NCBI GenBank assembly: GCA_964243295.1
Contig: CAXTEJ010000058.1
Location: forward strand, 1-19,702
Length of the DNA stretch: 19,702 bases
From: CAXTEJ01 sp964243295
GTDB lineage: Bacteria; Actinomycetota; Actinomycetes; Actinomycetales; Angustibacteraceae
Direction of reading: 5' to 3'
Shown: one piece after another, positions 6,862-13,664 of the stretch
How positions within the stretch are numbered: the first letter of the stretch is position 1
Layout of the letters: each line of letters starts with the position of its first letter
Notes under the pieces: generated by a model
The model's database searches: none
The model's input: the letters and a program-made list of their open reading frames with translations, nothing else
What the model was told of the DNA's origin: nothing
Made by a program: the position numbers and the translations under genes

Positions 6862-6876
6862 GTCAGTCCGATGAGC

Positions 6877-6882
6877 CAGGAT
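6877..6882 (+). promoter_or_regulatory. possible leaderless promoter (-10) of pepN
   Basis: CAGGAT ends six nt before the GTG at 6889, the same hexamer and spacing as before menD. As there, AGGA could instead serve as ribosome binding site. Confidence 0.4.
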
Positions 6883-6888
6883 GGGCGC

Positions 6889-9414
6889 GTGCCCAACCTC
6901 ACCCAGGACGAGGCGGTCCAGCGGGCCGCGCTCGTCGACGTCACCTCCTACGAGGTCGACCTCGACCTCAGCGACGCCGAGCGTTCCGACACCTTCGTGT
7001 CGACGGCCACGGTGCGCTTTGGCTGCACCCAGCCCGGCGCGGCCACCTTCGTCGAGGTGGCCGGCGAGCTGCTGCGCGTCGAGCTCGACGGCCGGCCGCT
7101 GGACGTCGGCGAGCTGGCCGGCGGGCGGCTGCCGCTGACCGACCTGTCGACCGACAACACGCTCCGGGTCACCGGCCGCTTCACCTACTCGCGCAGCGGT
7201 GAGGGTCTGCACAAGTTCGTCGACCCACAGGACGGGCTGACCTACCTCTACAGCCAGACCGCGATGTACGAGGCGCAGCGCGTGTTCGCGTGCTTCGACC
7301 AGCCCGACCTCAAGGCCCCGCTGACCCTCGCCGTCACCGCGCCGGCGTCCTGGGTGGTGCTGGGCAACAGCCCCGCGACCCGGACCGGCGGCGACCCCGA
7401 GCGGCCTGCCCGCTGGCAGCTGAGCCCCACGCTGCCGCTCGCCACCTACTTCATGGCTGTCGTGGCCGGGCCCTACCACGGCGTGCAGCGCGACCACGGC
7501 GACGTCGAGACCGGGCTGTGGTGCCGGCGCTCGCTCGCGCCCCACCTGGACGCCGAGGCCCTGCTGGCGACGACGTCCGCCGGGCTCGACTACTACGCCG
7601 ACCTGTTCGCCGTCGCCTACCCCTTCGGCAAGTACGACCAGGTCTTCGTGCCCGAGTTCAACCTCGGCGCCATGGAGAACCCCGGCTGCGTCACCTTCCG
7701 CGACGAGGCCTTCCTGCGCCGCGGCACCGTGACCGCGCAGGACCGCGAGAACGTCGCCGAGGTGCAGCTGCACGAGATGGCGCACATGTGGTTCGGCGAC
7801 CTGGTCACCATGCGGTGGTGGGACGACCTGTGGCTCAACGAGTCGTTCGCCGAGTACCTCGCCCACCGCGCGAGCCTGCACGCCATCGGCATCACGAACG
7901 CCTGGACGCGCTTCGCCGTCAGCCGCAAGGGCTGGGGCTACGCCGCCGACCAGCGCTCGACGACCCACCCGATCGCCGGCACGGTGGCCGACACCGACGC
8001 GGCGATGCTCAACGTCGACGGCATCTCCTACGCCAAGGGCGCCTCGGCGCTGCGCCAGCTCGTCGAGTGGGTCGGTGACGAGGCGTTCGTCGACGCGATG
8101 CGCACCTACGTCTCGGTGCACGCCTTCGCCAACGCCACGCTCGACGACCTCGTCAACGCGCTCGCCGCCGCCAGCGGCCGTGACGTGCGCGGCTGGGCGG
8201 ACGGCTGGCTGCGCAGCAGCGGCGTCAACACCCTCGCCGTCGAGTACGCCGTCACCGTCGACGGCACGTACGAGTCGTTCGCGGTGCGCCAGACCGCGCC
8301 CGACGAGCACCCGACGCTGCGACCCCACCGCCTCGCGCTCGGCCTCTACACCCGCGACGACGACGCGCTGCGACGCCGCGACGTGGTGCCCGTCGACGTC
8401 CTCGCGACCGCGCTCACCGAGGTGCCTGCCATGGTCGGCCGCCCGGTCGCCGACCTGGTGCTCCCCAACGAGGGCGACCTGACCTTCGCGCTCATCGCCC
8501 TCGACGCGCGCTCGCTCGACACCGTGCTGAGCGACCTCGCCGCGCTCGACGACCCGCTGACCCGCGCGGTGCTGTGGCAGGCCCTGTGGGAGGACGTCGG
8601 CCACGGCCGGCTGGCGCCGTCGGCCTACGCCGACCTCGTCGTGCGCGCGCTCGGCCCGCACGACACCGAGCAGCTCGTCGCGGCCGTGCTTACCCGCGGC
8701 CGCGCCGCCGCCGACCAGGCTGCGCCGGCGCGGCGCCCCGGGCTGGTCGATCGACTGTCGCGGCTGTCGCTCGATGCCACGCACGCCGCCGTCGCGGGCA
8801 GCGACACCCAGCTGGCGCACGCGCGGGCGCTCGTGGCGGTCACGACCGACGTCACGACGCTGCGCGGCTGGCTCGATGACGTCGACGTGCCCGCCGGGCT
8901 CGTGCTCGACGCCGACCTGCGCTGGCGCGTGCTGCAGCGCCTCGCCGTGCTCGGCGCCGCCGCCGACGCGACCATCGCGGCCGAGAGCGAGCGCGACCCC
9001 TCGTCGTCCGGGCGGCTGGGGGCGCTGACCGCGCGGGCCGCCCTGCCGGGCGCGGCCGACAAGGAGCGCGCGTGGGCGCAGCTGACCGGCGGCACCCTGT
9101 CCAACCACGAGCTCGACGCGGTGGCCGCCGGCTTCTGGCAGCGTGACCAGCTCGACGTCGTCCGCCCGTACGCCGAGCGGTACGTCGCCGAGCTGCCGGC
9201 GCTGGTGCGGCCCGACCCGACCGAGGCGTCGATCGAGATACAGCAGCTGCTGGCGGGGTCGCTGTTCCCGGTGCCGGTGATCGAGGAGCGAACGCTGGCG
9301 CTGGTCGAGGACCTGCTCGCGAGCGGCGCCCTCACCGCGACCGCGACGCGCGTCGTGGCCGAGCGCCGCGACGACCTGCGGCGCGCGCTGACGGCCCGGG
9401 CGGCAGACCGCTGA
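6889..9414 (+). CDS. pepN: aminopeptidase N, M1 family zinc metallopeptidase
   Basis: Cytosolic M1-family aminopeptidase that removes N-terminal residues from peptides in the last steps of protein turnover; 841 residues from GTG 6889, normal for actinobacterial PepN. The N-terminal saddle domain opens with VPNLTQDEAVQRAAL. The substrate-amine recognition motif GAMEN is at 260-264. The zinc site HEMAH (295-299) is followed 18 residues later by Glu318 in NESFAEY, giving the full HExxH-x18-E signature. A long C-terminal helical domain (ERAP1-like) follows to residue 841. An in-frame ATG at 6871 would add six residues. GTG is preferred because the conserved N-terminus begins there and because of the AGGA/-10-like element upstream. 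It stands alone between intergenic regions and is probably monocistronic and constitutively expressed. Confidence 0.95.
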   Translation: MPNLTQDEAVQRAALVDVTSYEVDLDLSDAERSDTFVSTATVRFGCTQPGAATFVEVAGELLRVELDGRPLDVGELAGGRLPLTDLSTDNTLRVTGRFTYSRSGEGLHKFVDPQDGLTYLYSQTAMYEAQRVFACFDQPDLKAPLTLAVTAPASWVVLGNSPATRTGGDPERPARWQLSPTLPLATYFMAVVAGPYHGVQRDHGDVETGLWCRRSLAPHLDAEALLATTSAGLDYYADLFAVAYPFGKYDQVFVPEFNLGAMENPGCVTFRDEAFLRRGTVTAQDRENVAEVQLHEMAHMWFGDLVTMRWWDDLWLNESFAEYLAHRASLHAIGITNAWTRFAVSRKGWGYAADQRSTTHPIAGTVADTDAAMLNVDGISYAKGASALRQLVEWVGDEAFVDAMRTYVSVHAFANATLDDLVNALAAASGRDVRGWADGWLRSSGVNTLAVEYAVTVDGTYESFAVRQTAPDEHPTLRPHRLALGLYTRDDDALRRRDVVPVDVLATALTEVPAMVGRPVADLVLPNEGDLTFALIALDARSLDTVLSDLAALDDPLTRAVLWQALWEDVGHGRLAPSAYADLVVRALGPHDTEQLVAAVLTRGRAAADQAAPARRPGLVDRLSRLSLDATHAAVAGSDTQLAHARALVAVTTDVTTLRGWLDDVDVPAGLVLDADLRWRVLQRLAVLGAAADATIAAESERDPSSSGRLGALTARAALPGAADKERAWAQLTGGTLSNHELDAVAAGFWQRDQLDVVRPYAERYVAELPALVRPDPTEASIEIQQLLAGSLFPVPVIEERTLALVEDLLASGALTATATRVVAERRDDLRRALTARAADR

Positions 9415-9511
9415 GGCCGGTTCAGATCGCCGCGACGCACCACCTGCCCGACACTGATCTCCCGAGGCGGCGGTCGTCGTCCCGGTCGTGGCACCGAGCG
9501 CAGGAGGCACC

Positions 9512-9655
9512 ATGGGTCTGGACGACATCACCGAGAAGGTCAGCGACGCCGGCATCGAGAAGGCAGGCGACGCCGCCGAGGCGAAGGCCGGTGGCAAGGG
9601 CGGGGCTGTGATCGAGAAGGGCGAGCAGGCCGCCGACGGCAGGATCGGCGAGTAG
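9512..9655 (+). CDS. small MT0933/Rv0909-like protein (antitoxin family), 47 aa
   Basis: A 47-residue gene with an ideal AGGAGG (9502-9507) four nt before the ATG. The product starts MGLDDITEKVSDAGIEKAG and continues with an EAKAGGKGG segment, then ends ADGRIGE. Alternating Lys/Glu/Asp/Ala helices, the IEKAGDAAEAKAGGK core and the absence of Cys or hydrophobic stretches resemble the MT0933-like antitoxin family (Mycobacterium Rv0909 type). In mycobacteria that antitoxin is paired with a toxin, but no toxin gene is adjacent here: pepN lies upstream and a convergent exporter downstream. Many actinobacterial members are likewise orphans, so a general stress or binding role is as likely. The family call is from pattern memory. 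A strong hairpin follows. Confidence 0.68.
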   Translation: MGLDDITEKVSDAGIEKAGDAAEAKAGGKGGAVIEKGEQAADGRIGE

Positions 9656-9725
9656 CACCTCTCCACCCGCCTCACCTGCACCACAGCAGCACCTGCTCGA
9701 CCTGGTTCATCGGGGGAACCCGCGG

Positions 9726-9761
9726 TGACGGGGCGGCGAGGCCACTGGCCCCGCCCCGTCA
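9726..9761. terminator. bidirectional terminator hairpin between convergent genes
   Basis: TGACGGGGCGG (9726-9736) pairs perfectly with CCGCCCCGTCA (9751-9761). An inner GGCC/GGCC stem with a three-nt ACT loop (9740-9750) extends the structure across a CGA bulge. It lies in the 109-bp gap between the 47-aa gene (plus, ends 9655) and the MFS gene (minus, ends 9765), so it can stop both transcripts. It lies only four bp beyond the MFS stop. Confidence 0.8.
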
Positions 9762-9764
9762 TCG

Positions 9765-10982
9765 TCACCCAGCCGCACCCCGCGCCACGTCGGCCAGCGG
9801 GCCTCGACTGGCAGCCCACACCGCGAGGCCGACGACGCACAGCAGGCAGCCGGCGACGCAGACCGCCGTCCAGCCACCGGCCGACCACAGCACACCCGCG
9901 GCGGCCGAGCCGATCGCCCCGGCGACGAAGTTCGTGGTGATCACGGCGGTGTTGAGCCGGCTGCGAGCCTCGCCGGACACGGCGAACAGCCGGGCCGAGT
10001 TCAGGATGTTGAGCGACTGGATCGCCACGTCGAGAGCCAGCACCGCGACGACGAGCAGCACCACCGAGCCGCCACCTGGACCGGCGAGGGCGAAGGCCCC
10101 GAGCGCCAGCACCCACGCGGCGCCGGTCGCCCGCAGCGACCAGCCGCGGTCGTGCAGCCGGCCGCTGCGCTGGGCGGCGACGGCGCCGGCCAGACCGACC
10201 AGGCCGAACAACCCGATGACCGTGACGGGGTAGGAGAACGGTGGCGCGCTCAGCAGGAACGTCAGCGCCGTCCAGAACAGCGTGAACGTCGCGAACTGGG
10301 TGGCGCCCAGCGCCAGCGACCAGCGCACGGCCGGGTAGCGGCGGACGACGGCCCCGACCGAGGCGAGCAGCGCCGGGTAGGGCAGGTGGTCGCGCTCGGG
10401 CAGCACCGGGATGCGCCGGCGCAGCAGCACGGCCAGCACCAGGCTCACGGCCGCCGCGGCCAGGTAGATGGCGCGCCACCCGGCCACGCCGGCCACCAGG
10501 CCGGCGAGCGTGCGTGACACCAGGATGCCGGTGAGGATGCCGGACGTCACCGTGCCCACCACCTCGCCGCGGCGGGCGTCGCCCGCGAGGTCGCCGGCGA
10601 GCGGGATCAGCAGCTGCCCCGACACGGTCGCGACGCCGAGCACGGTGATGGCGGCGAGCAGCGTCGCGAAGGTCGGCGCCAGGGAGCACAGCAGCAGCGC
10701 GACGGCGGCGCCGACCAGCACGAGCGGGACGAGCCGGCGCCGGTCGACCACGTCGCCGAGCGGCACGATCAGCCCGATGCCGACCGCGTAGCCGAGCTGC
10801 GTGGCGGTGACCAGCCACCCGGCCGAGCCGACCGAGGCGCCCAGGTCGCGCGCGATGAGCTCGAGCAGCGGCTGGGCCCAGTACAGGTTGCCCACGGCGC
10901 ACCCGGCGGCGACCGACAGCAGGAGGGTGAAGCCACGGGTCAGGGCGGGGTGGGAGGCGCCGGGCTCCGGCGCGGTGGTCAC
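9765..10982 (-). CDS. MFS transporter, probable drug/metabolite exporter
   Basis: A 405-residue integral membrane protein with the twelve hydrophobic segments and central loop of the major facilitator superfamily. The first helix contains GNLYWAQPLLELIARDLG (31-48), a signature of the bacterial YgaY/YfhI-like branch of MFS_1 proton-driven exporters. Next come GWLVTATQLGYAVG (the motif A region, helix 2) and the short basic loop DVVDRRRLVP between helices 2 and 3. A cytoplasmic charged loop (RRRIPVLPERDHL) separates the two six-helix halves. The substrate cannot be inferred. The GTG start at 10982 lies nine bp after the menF stop, on the same strand, with no ribosome binding site. A -10-like TAGCCT overlaps the menF stop, so the mRNA may be leaderless or the gene may be read through from menF. 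It ends at the shared terminator at 9726-9761. Confidence 0.88.
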   Translation of the reverse strand: MTTAPEPGASHPALTRGFTLLLSVAAGCAVGNLYWAQPLLELIARDLGASVGSAGWLVTATQLGYAVGIGLIVPLGDVVDRRRLVPLVLVGAAVALLLCSLAPTFATLLAAITVLGVATVSGQLLIPLAGDLAGDARRGEVVGTVTSGILTGILVSRTLAGLVAGVAGWRAIYLAAAAVSLVLAVLLRRRIPVLPERDHLPYPALLASVGAVVRRYPAVRWSLALGATQFATFTLFWTALTFLLSAPPFSYPVTVIGLFGLVGLAGAVAAQRSGRLHDRGWSLRATGAAWVLALGAFALAGPGGGSVVLLVVAVLALDVAIQSLNILNSARLFAVSGEARSRLNTAVITTNFVAGAIGSAAAGVLWSAGGWTAVCVAGCLLCVVGLAVWAASRGPLADVARGAAG

Positions 10983-10988
10983 CCGCGA

Positions 10989-10994
10989 AGGCTA
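10989..10994 (-). promoter_or_regulatory. possible leaderless promoter (-10) of the MFS gene, overlapping the menF stop
   Basis: On the minus strand TAGCCT runs from 10994 to 10989 and its first three bases are the menF TAG stop. Six nt separate it from the GTG at 10982-10980, placing a predicted start of transcription on the start codon. It fits TANNNT, and there is no Shine-Dalgarno sequence. Confidence 0.4.
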
Positions 10995-12278
10995 GCCGCG
11001 GGCGAGAGCGTCCCGCAGCGGCACGAGCTTGGCGTCGGACTCGGCCAGCTCGTCGGCGGGCTGCGAGCCGGCCACGATGCCGCACCCGGCGAACAGCCGC
11101 AGCCGCCTGCCGTCGTCCGGGTCGAGCTCGGCGCAGCGCAGCGCGATGCCCCACTCGCCGTCGCCGCGGGCGTCGATCCAGCCCACCGGCCCGGCGTAGC
11201 GGCCGCGGTCCATGCCCTCGAGCTCACGGATCACCTGCAGCGCCGCGGGTGTGGGCGTGCCGCACACGGCGGCCGTCGGGTGGACGGCGGCCACCAGCGT
11301 GAGCGCGGACGCGCCGTCGGCGAGCACGCCCGCCACGTCGGTGGCGAGGTGCATGACGTTGGCGAGGTGCAGCACGAACGGCGCCTCGGGCACGTTCATC
11401 GACGAGCAGTGCGGCGCGAGCGAGTCGGCGAGCGAGCGGACGGCGTACTCGTGCTCCTCGAGGTCCTTGCTGCTGCGGGCGAGGGTGCCGGCCAGCAGCA
11501 GGTCGCGGGCGTCGTCGCCGGTGCGGCGGATGGTTCCGGCCAGCACCCGCGAGTGCACCAGGCCGCGCTCGAGGCGGACGTAGAGCTCGGGGGTGGCCCC
11601 GAGCAGGCCGTCGACGGCGAAGGTCCAGCAGCTGGGGTAGCGCTCGGCGAGCCCGAGCAGCAGCCAGCGCGGGTCGACCGGCCGCTCGGTGCGCACCATC
11701 AGGTCACGCGCCAGCACCACCTTGTCGAGCCGGTCACGGCCGCCGTCACCGATCCGCGCGACGGCCGCCGCCACGGCTCGCTCCCAGTCGGCCGACGACA
11801 GCGCGCCGTCGGCGTAGGCAGCCTCGCCGGGACCGGTTGCGTCGTGGTGCACCAGCTCGGGACGCGTCGGCAGCGAGCTCGACAGCGCCATGGTCGTGAC
11901 CCACCACCGGTCGCCGCGGTGACCCACGACCACCTCCGGGACCACGAGAGCGCCACCACTTTCGGAGAGCGCGTCGAAGGCGAACGACCCGAACGCGACA
12001 GGTCCCGACCCCGGCAGCTCGACGTCGTCGCGCACGACGGCGTGGTCGACCAGCGCCGACCACCAGGCGTCGGCATCGGCGAAGCGGCCGTCGCCGCCGG
12101 TCTCGAAGCGCGCGATCTCGCCCCAGCCGACCAGGCCCTCGCCGCGGCGCACCCACGACAGGGCGGGCGCGTCGGGCAGCAGCCCCAGCAGCGGACCCGG
12201 GTCGGCTAGCGCGCTCGTGCGGGCCACCAGCCGCGGAGCCGGGACGGCACCGGTGCGCCCGGCGTTCGACGACGTCAC
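10992..12278 (-). CDS. menF: isochorismate synthase MenF
   Basis: A 428-residue chorismate-utilising enzyme that converts chorismate to isochorismate, the entry step to menaquinone, consumed next by MenD. Visible motifs: DKVVLARD (185-192) with Lys186 at the catalytic-base position of MenF/EntC enzymes; GATPELYVRL (227-236); VLAGT (245-249); SSKDLEEHEYAV (269-280); LANVMHLATDV (305-315) with His310; HPTAAVCGTP (333-342); GMDRGRYAGPVGW (355-367); GEWGIALRCAE (374-384); and the C-terminal GCGIVAGSQPADE (398-410). Mg-binding acidic residues lie in these last blocks. Conserved Lys186 and His310 favour isochorismate synthase over anthranilate synthase. The start GTG at 12278 lacks a ribosome binding site but has a -10-like element six nt upstream. 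Siderophore-type EntC/DhbC is an alternative, but divergence from menG and the nearby menD argue for MenF. Confidence 0.92.
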   Translation of the reverse strand: MTSSNAGRTGAVPAPRLVARTSALADPGPLLGLLPDAPALSWVRRGEGLVGWGEIARFETGGDGRFADADAWWSALVDHAVVRDDVELPGSGPVAFGSFAFDALSESGGALVVPEVVVGHRGDRWWVTTMALSSSLPTRPELVHHDATGPGEAAYADGALSSADWERAVAAAVARIGDGGRDRLDKVVLARDLMVRTERPVDPRWLLLGLAERYPSCWTFAVDGLLGATPELYVRLERGLVHSRVLAGTIRRTGDDARDLLLAGTLARSSKDLEEHEYAVRSLADSLAPHCSSMNVPEAPFVLHLANVMHLATDVAGVLADGASALTLVAAVHPTAAVCGTPTPAALQVIRELEGMDRGRYAGPVGWIDARGDGEWGIALRCAELDPDDGRRLRLFAGCGIVAGSQPADELAESDAKLVPLRDALARG

Positions 12279-12284
12279 CCGACC

Positions 12285-12290
12285 AGCGTA
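12285..12290 (-). promoter_or_regulatory. possible leaderless promoter (-10) of menF
   Basis: TACGCT (12290 to 12285 on the minus strand) matches TANNNT and lies six nt before the GTG at 12278. The minus-strand sequence before the GTG (GGTCGG) has no Shine-Dalgarno character. It lies in the 120-bp divergent gap shared with menG. Confidence 0.45.
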
Positions 12291-12335
12291 GGTCGGCCCC
12301 CGCGCGGCCCGCGCCCAGGTGGCGCGACTGTGACC

Positions 12336-12372
12336 GACGTCGCTGCGGCTGGGATGGTCCCGGACGTCGCTG
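12336..12372. repeat. short direct repeat in the menF/menG divergent gap
   Basis: GACGTCGCTG occurs at 12336-12345 and 12363-12372, a 27-bp period, each with a GACGTC palindrome. A further GACGTC lies at the menF start (12271-12276). It could be a pair of operator half-sites, but GACGTC is common in GC-rich DNA. Confidence 0.25.
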
Positions 12373-12385
12373 GGCGCCGCTGCGT

Positions 12386-12391
12386 GATGAT
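12386..12391 (+). promoter_or_regulatory. possible leaderless promoter (-10) of menG
   Basis: GATGAT lies seven nt before the menG ATG (12399). There is no Shine-Dalgarno sequence in the intervening GGGCCGC. The first base departs from TANNNT. Confidence 0.35.
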
Positions 12392-12398
12392 GGGCCGC

Positions 12399-13091
12399 AT
12401 GACCCGAGCCAGCCTCGCCAAGCGACCCGCCGAGGTCGCGGCGATGTTCGACGACGTCGCCGCGCGCTACGACCTCACCAACGACGTGCTCTCCCTCGGC
12501 CAGGACCGCTCCTGGCGGCGGGCCGTCGTGCGGGCCGTCGACGCGCGCCGCGGCACCCGCGTGCTCGACCTCGCCGCCGGCACCGGCACCAGCAGCGAGC
12601 CGTTCGACCGGGCCGGCGCCCACGTCGTCCCGGCCGACTTCTCGCTCGGCATGCTGCGCGTCGGCAAGCGCCGGCGTCCGGACCTCGGGTTCACCGCGGC
12701 CGACGCGCTGCGGCTGCCGTTCGCCGACGAGTCGTTCGACGCGGTGACGATCTCGTTCGGGCTGCGCAACGTCGCCGACACCGACGCGGCCCTCGCCGAG
12801 CTGCTGCGCGTCACCCGGCGCGGTGGCCGGCTCGTCGTGTGCGAGTTCAGCAGCCCCACCTGGCGGCCGTTCCGCACGGTCTACGCCAACTACCTGGTGC
12901 GGGCGCTGCCGCCCGTCGCCCGCGCCGTCAGCTCCAACCCCGACTCCTACGTCTACCTCGCCGAGTCGATCCGGGCCTGGCCCGACCAGCGGGCCCTCGC
13001 CGCGCGCGTGCGCGCCGCCGGCTGGGACGACGTCGCCTGGCGCGACCGCAGCGGCGGCATCGTGGCCCTGCACCGCGCGACCCGGCCGTAG
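12399..13091 (+). CDS. menG: demethylmenaquinone methyltransferase MenG
   Basis: A 230-residue SAM-dependent methyltransferase of the UbiE/MenG/COQ5 family that C-methylates demethylmenaquinone to menaquinone, the last step of the pathway. The N-terminus has the family block VAAMFDDVAARYDLTND (13-29) and LSLGQDRSWR (31-40). SAM motif I is VLDLAAGTGTSS (55-66). The second motif runs DALRLPFADESFDAVTISF (102-120) then GLRNV (121-125). The third is RGGRLVVCEFSSPT (141-154), and the UbiE-type YVYLAESI (184-191) lies near the C-terminus. ATG 12399 gives the typical MTRASLAKRP start; an upstream in-frame GTG at 12330 would add residues without family character. It is divergent from menF, probably to coordinate the two. 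The geranylgeranyl reductase gene often found after menG in actinobacteria is absent here. Confidence 0.95.
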   Translation: MTRASLAKRPAEVAAMFDDVAARYDLTNDVLSLGQDRSWRRAVVRAVDARRGTRVLDLAAGTGTSSEPFDRAGAHVVPADFSLGMLRVGKRRRPDLGFTAADALRLPFADESFDAVTISFGLRNVADTDAALAELLRVTRRGGRLVVCEFSSPTWRPFRTVYANYLVRALPPVARAVSSNPDSYVYLAESIRAWPDQRALAARVRAAGWDDVAWRDRSGGIVALHRATRP

Positions 13092-13171
13092 CCCGCGATC
13101 TTCAGGATGCGGTGCGGCCCCGGCAGGCGTTCACTGCGAGGGTCAACGAAGCCGTGCGAGAGGAGACCGTC

Positions 13172-13345
13172 ATGGGTCTGCAGGACAAGCTGAACAACGC
13201 CGCCGAGGACCTGCAGGGCAAGGCCAAGGAGGCCGCCGGCAAGGCCAGCGACGACAAGAGCCTCCAGGCCGAGGGCAAGGGCGACCAGGCCACCTCGGAC
13301 GTCAAGGCGGCCGGCGAGAACATCAAGGACGCCTTCAAGCACTGA
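13172..13345 (+). CDS. CsbD-like small stress protein, 57 aa
   Basis: A 57-residue hydrophilic protein with a good ribosome binding site (GAGAGGAG, 13158-13165, six nt before ATG). Residues about 5-56 have the CsbD pattern: KLNNAAEDLQGKAKEAAGK, then DKSLQAEGKGDQATSDVK, then AGENIKDAFK. CsbD proteins are small, highly charged, helix-forming and often induced by the general stress response; their molecular role is unsettled. The gene begins 80 bp after menG and ends 14 bp before a very strong hairpin. A CAGGAT hexamer at 13103-13108, like those before menD and pepN, may be its own -10. The low Ala/Lys/Glu complexity means a similar family (for example hydrophilins) cannot be excluded. Confidence 0.85.
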   Translation: MGLQDKLNNAAEDLQGKAKEAAGKASDDKSLQAEGKGDQATSDVKAAGENIKDAFKH

Positions 13346-13358
13346 CAGCCAGCACCAC

Positions 13359-13392
13359 GACGGCCGGTCCCCCGAGCGGGGGGCCGGCCGTC
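13359..13392 (+). terminator. strong hairpin terminator after the CsbD-like gene
   Basis: GACGGCCGG (13359-13367) pairs with CCGGCCGTC (13384-13392), and TCCCCC pairs with GGGGGG inside, around a GAGC loop. The result is a 15-bp stem with one T-G pair. It begins 14 bp after the stop codon. There is no T-tract, typical for actinobacteria. Confidence 0.85.
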
Positions 13393-13414
13393 CGTCGTCC
13401 GGCCCCGTGGGCGG

Positions 13415-13471
13415 CGAGACCGCACGAAGGGGGCACCGGCGCTCGTCAGGTGCCCCGAACCTGCGGTCTCG
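13415..13471. repeat. two-part imperfect inverted repeat (possible REP-like element or second terminator)
   Basis: The outer stem CGAGACCGCA (13415-13424) pairs perfectly with TGCGGTCTCG (13462-13471). A 5-by-5 internal loop follows (13425-13429 and 13457-13461). The inner stem GGGGCACC (13430-13437) pairs perfectly with GGTGCCCC (13449-13456) around an 11-nt loop. Eighteen base pairs in 57 nt is well above chance. It is 22 bp after the CsbD terminator and 300 bp before nuoA. Confidence 0.7.
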
Positions 13472-13525
13472 ACGCCGGTGGGCGGGCTCGGCGCGCGGCG
13501 GCGAGGGGTGGATCGCCGGCATGGA

Positions 13526-13545
13526 CACGGTTTGAGCACGGTTTG
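13526..13545. repeat. direct repeat CACGGTTTG, 11-bp period
   Basis: CACGGTTTG occurs at 13526-13534 and again at 13537-13545, exactly 11 bp apart, about one helical turn. The TTT runs stand out in this GC-rich DNA. The spacing is typical of direct-repeat sites for OmpR/PhoB-type response regulators. The TACACT at 13589 lies 44 bp downstream. No regulator can be named. Confidence 0.4.
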
Positions 13546-13664
13546 CCCGCGCGCCCGCTGCTGGCGTGATCACGCTGCAGGGCAGACCTACACTCGCCAT
13601 GAGCGCTGCCGGGCACACCGACCACGGGTGACGTCGGCGCGGGGTGGTGCGGGCGCCCGGACAC

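Noticed and set aside
6871..6888. Earlier ATG start for pepN
   Set aside because: It adds six residues, lies over the AGGA/-10-like element, and conserved sequence starts at the GTG.
6457..11154. Very long open frame on the minus strand opposite pepN and the MFS gene
   Set aside because: It is a by-product of GC-rich codon use: it runs antisense through pepN, whose catalytic motifs are intact, and it has repetitive Arg/Ala/Gly-rich content with no domain.
10950..12209. Long plus-strand open frame opposite menF
   Set aside because: It is antisense to the well-supported isochorismate synthase and has no motif.
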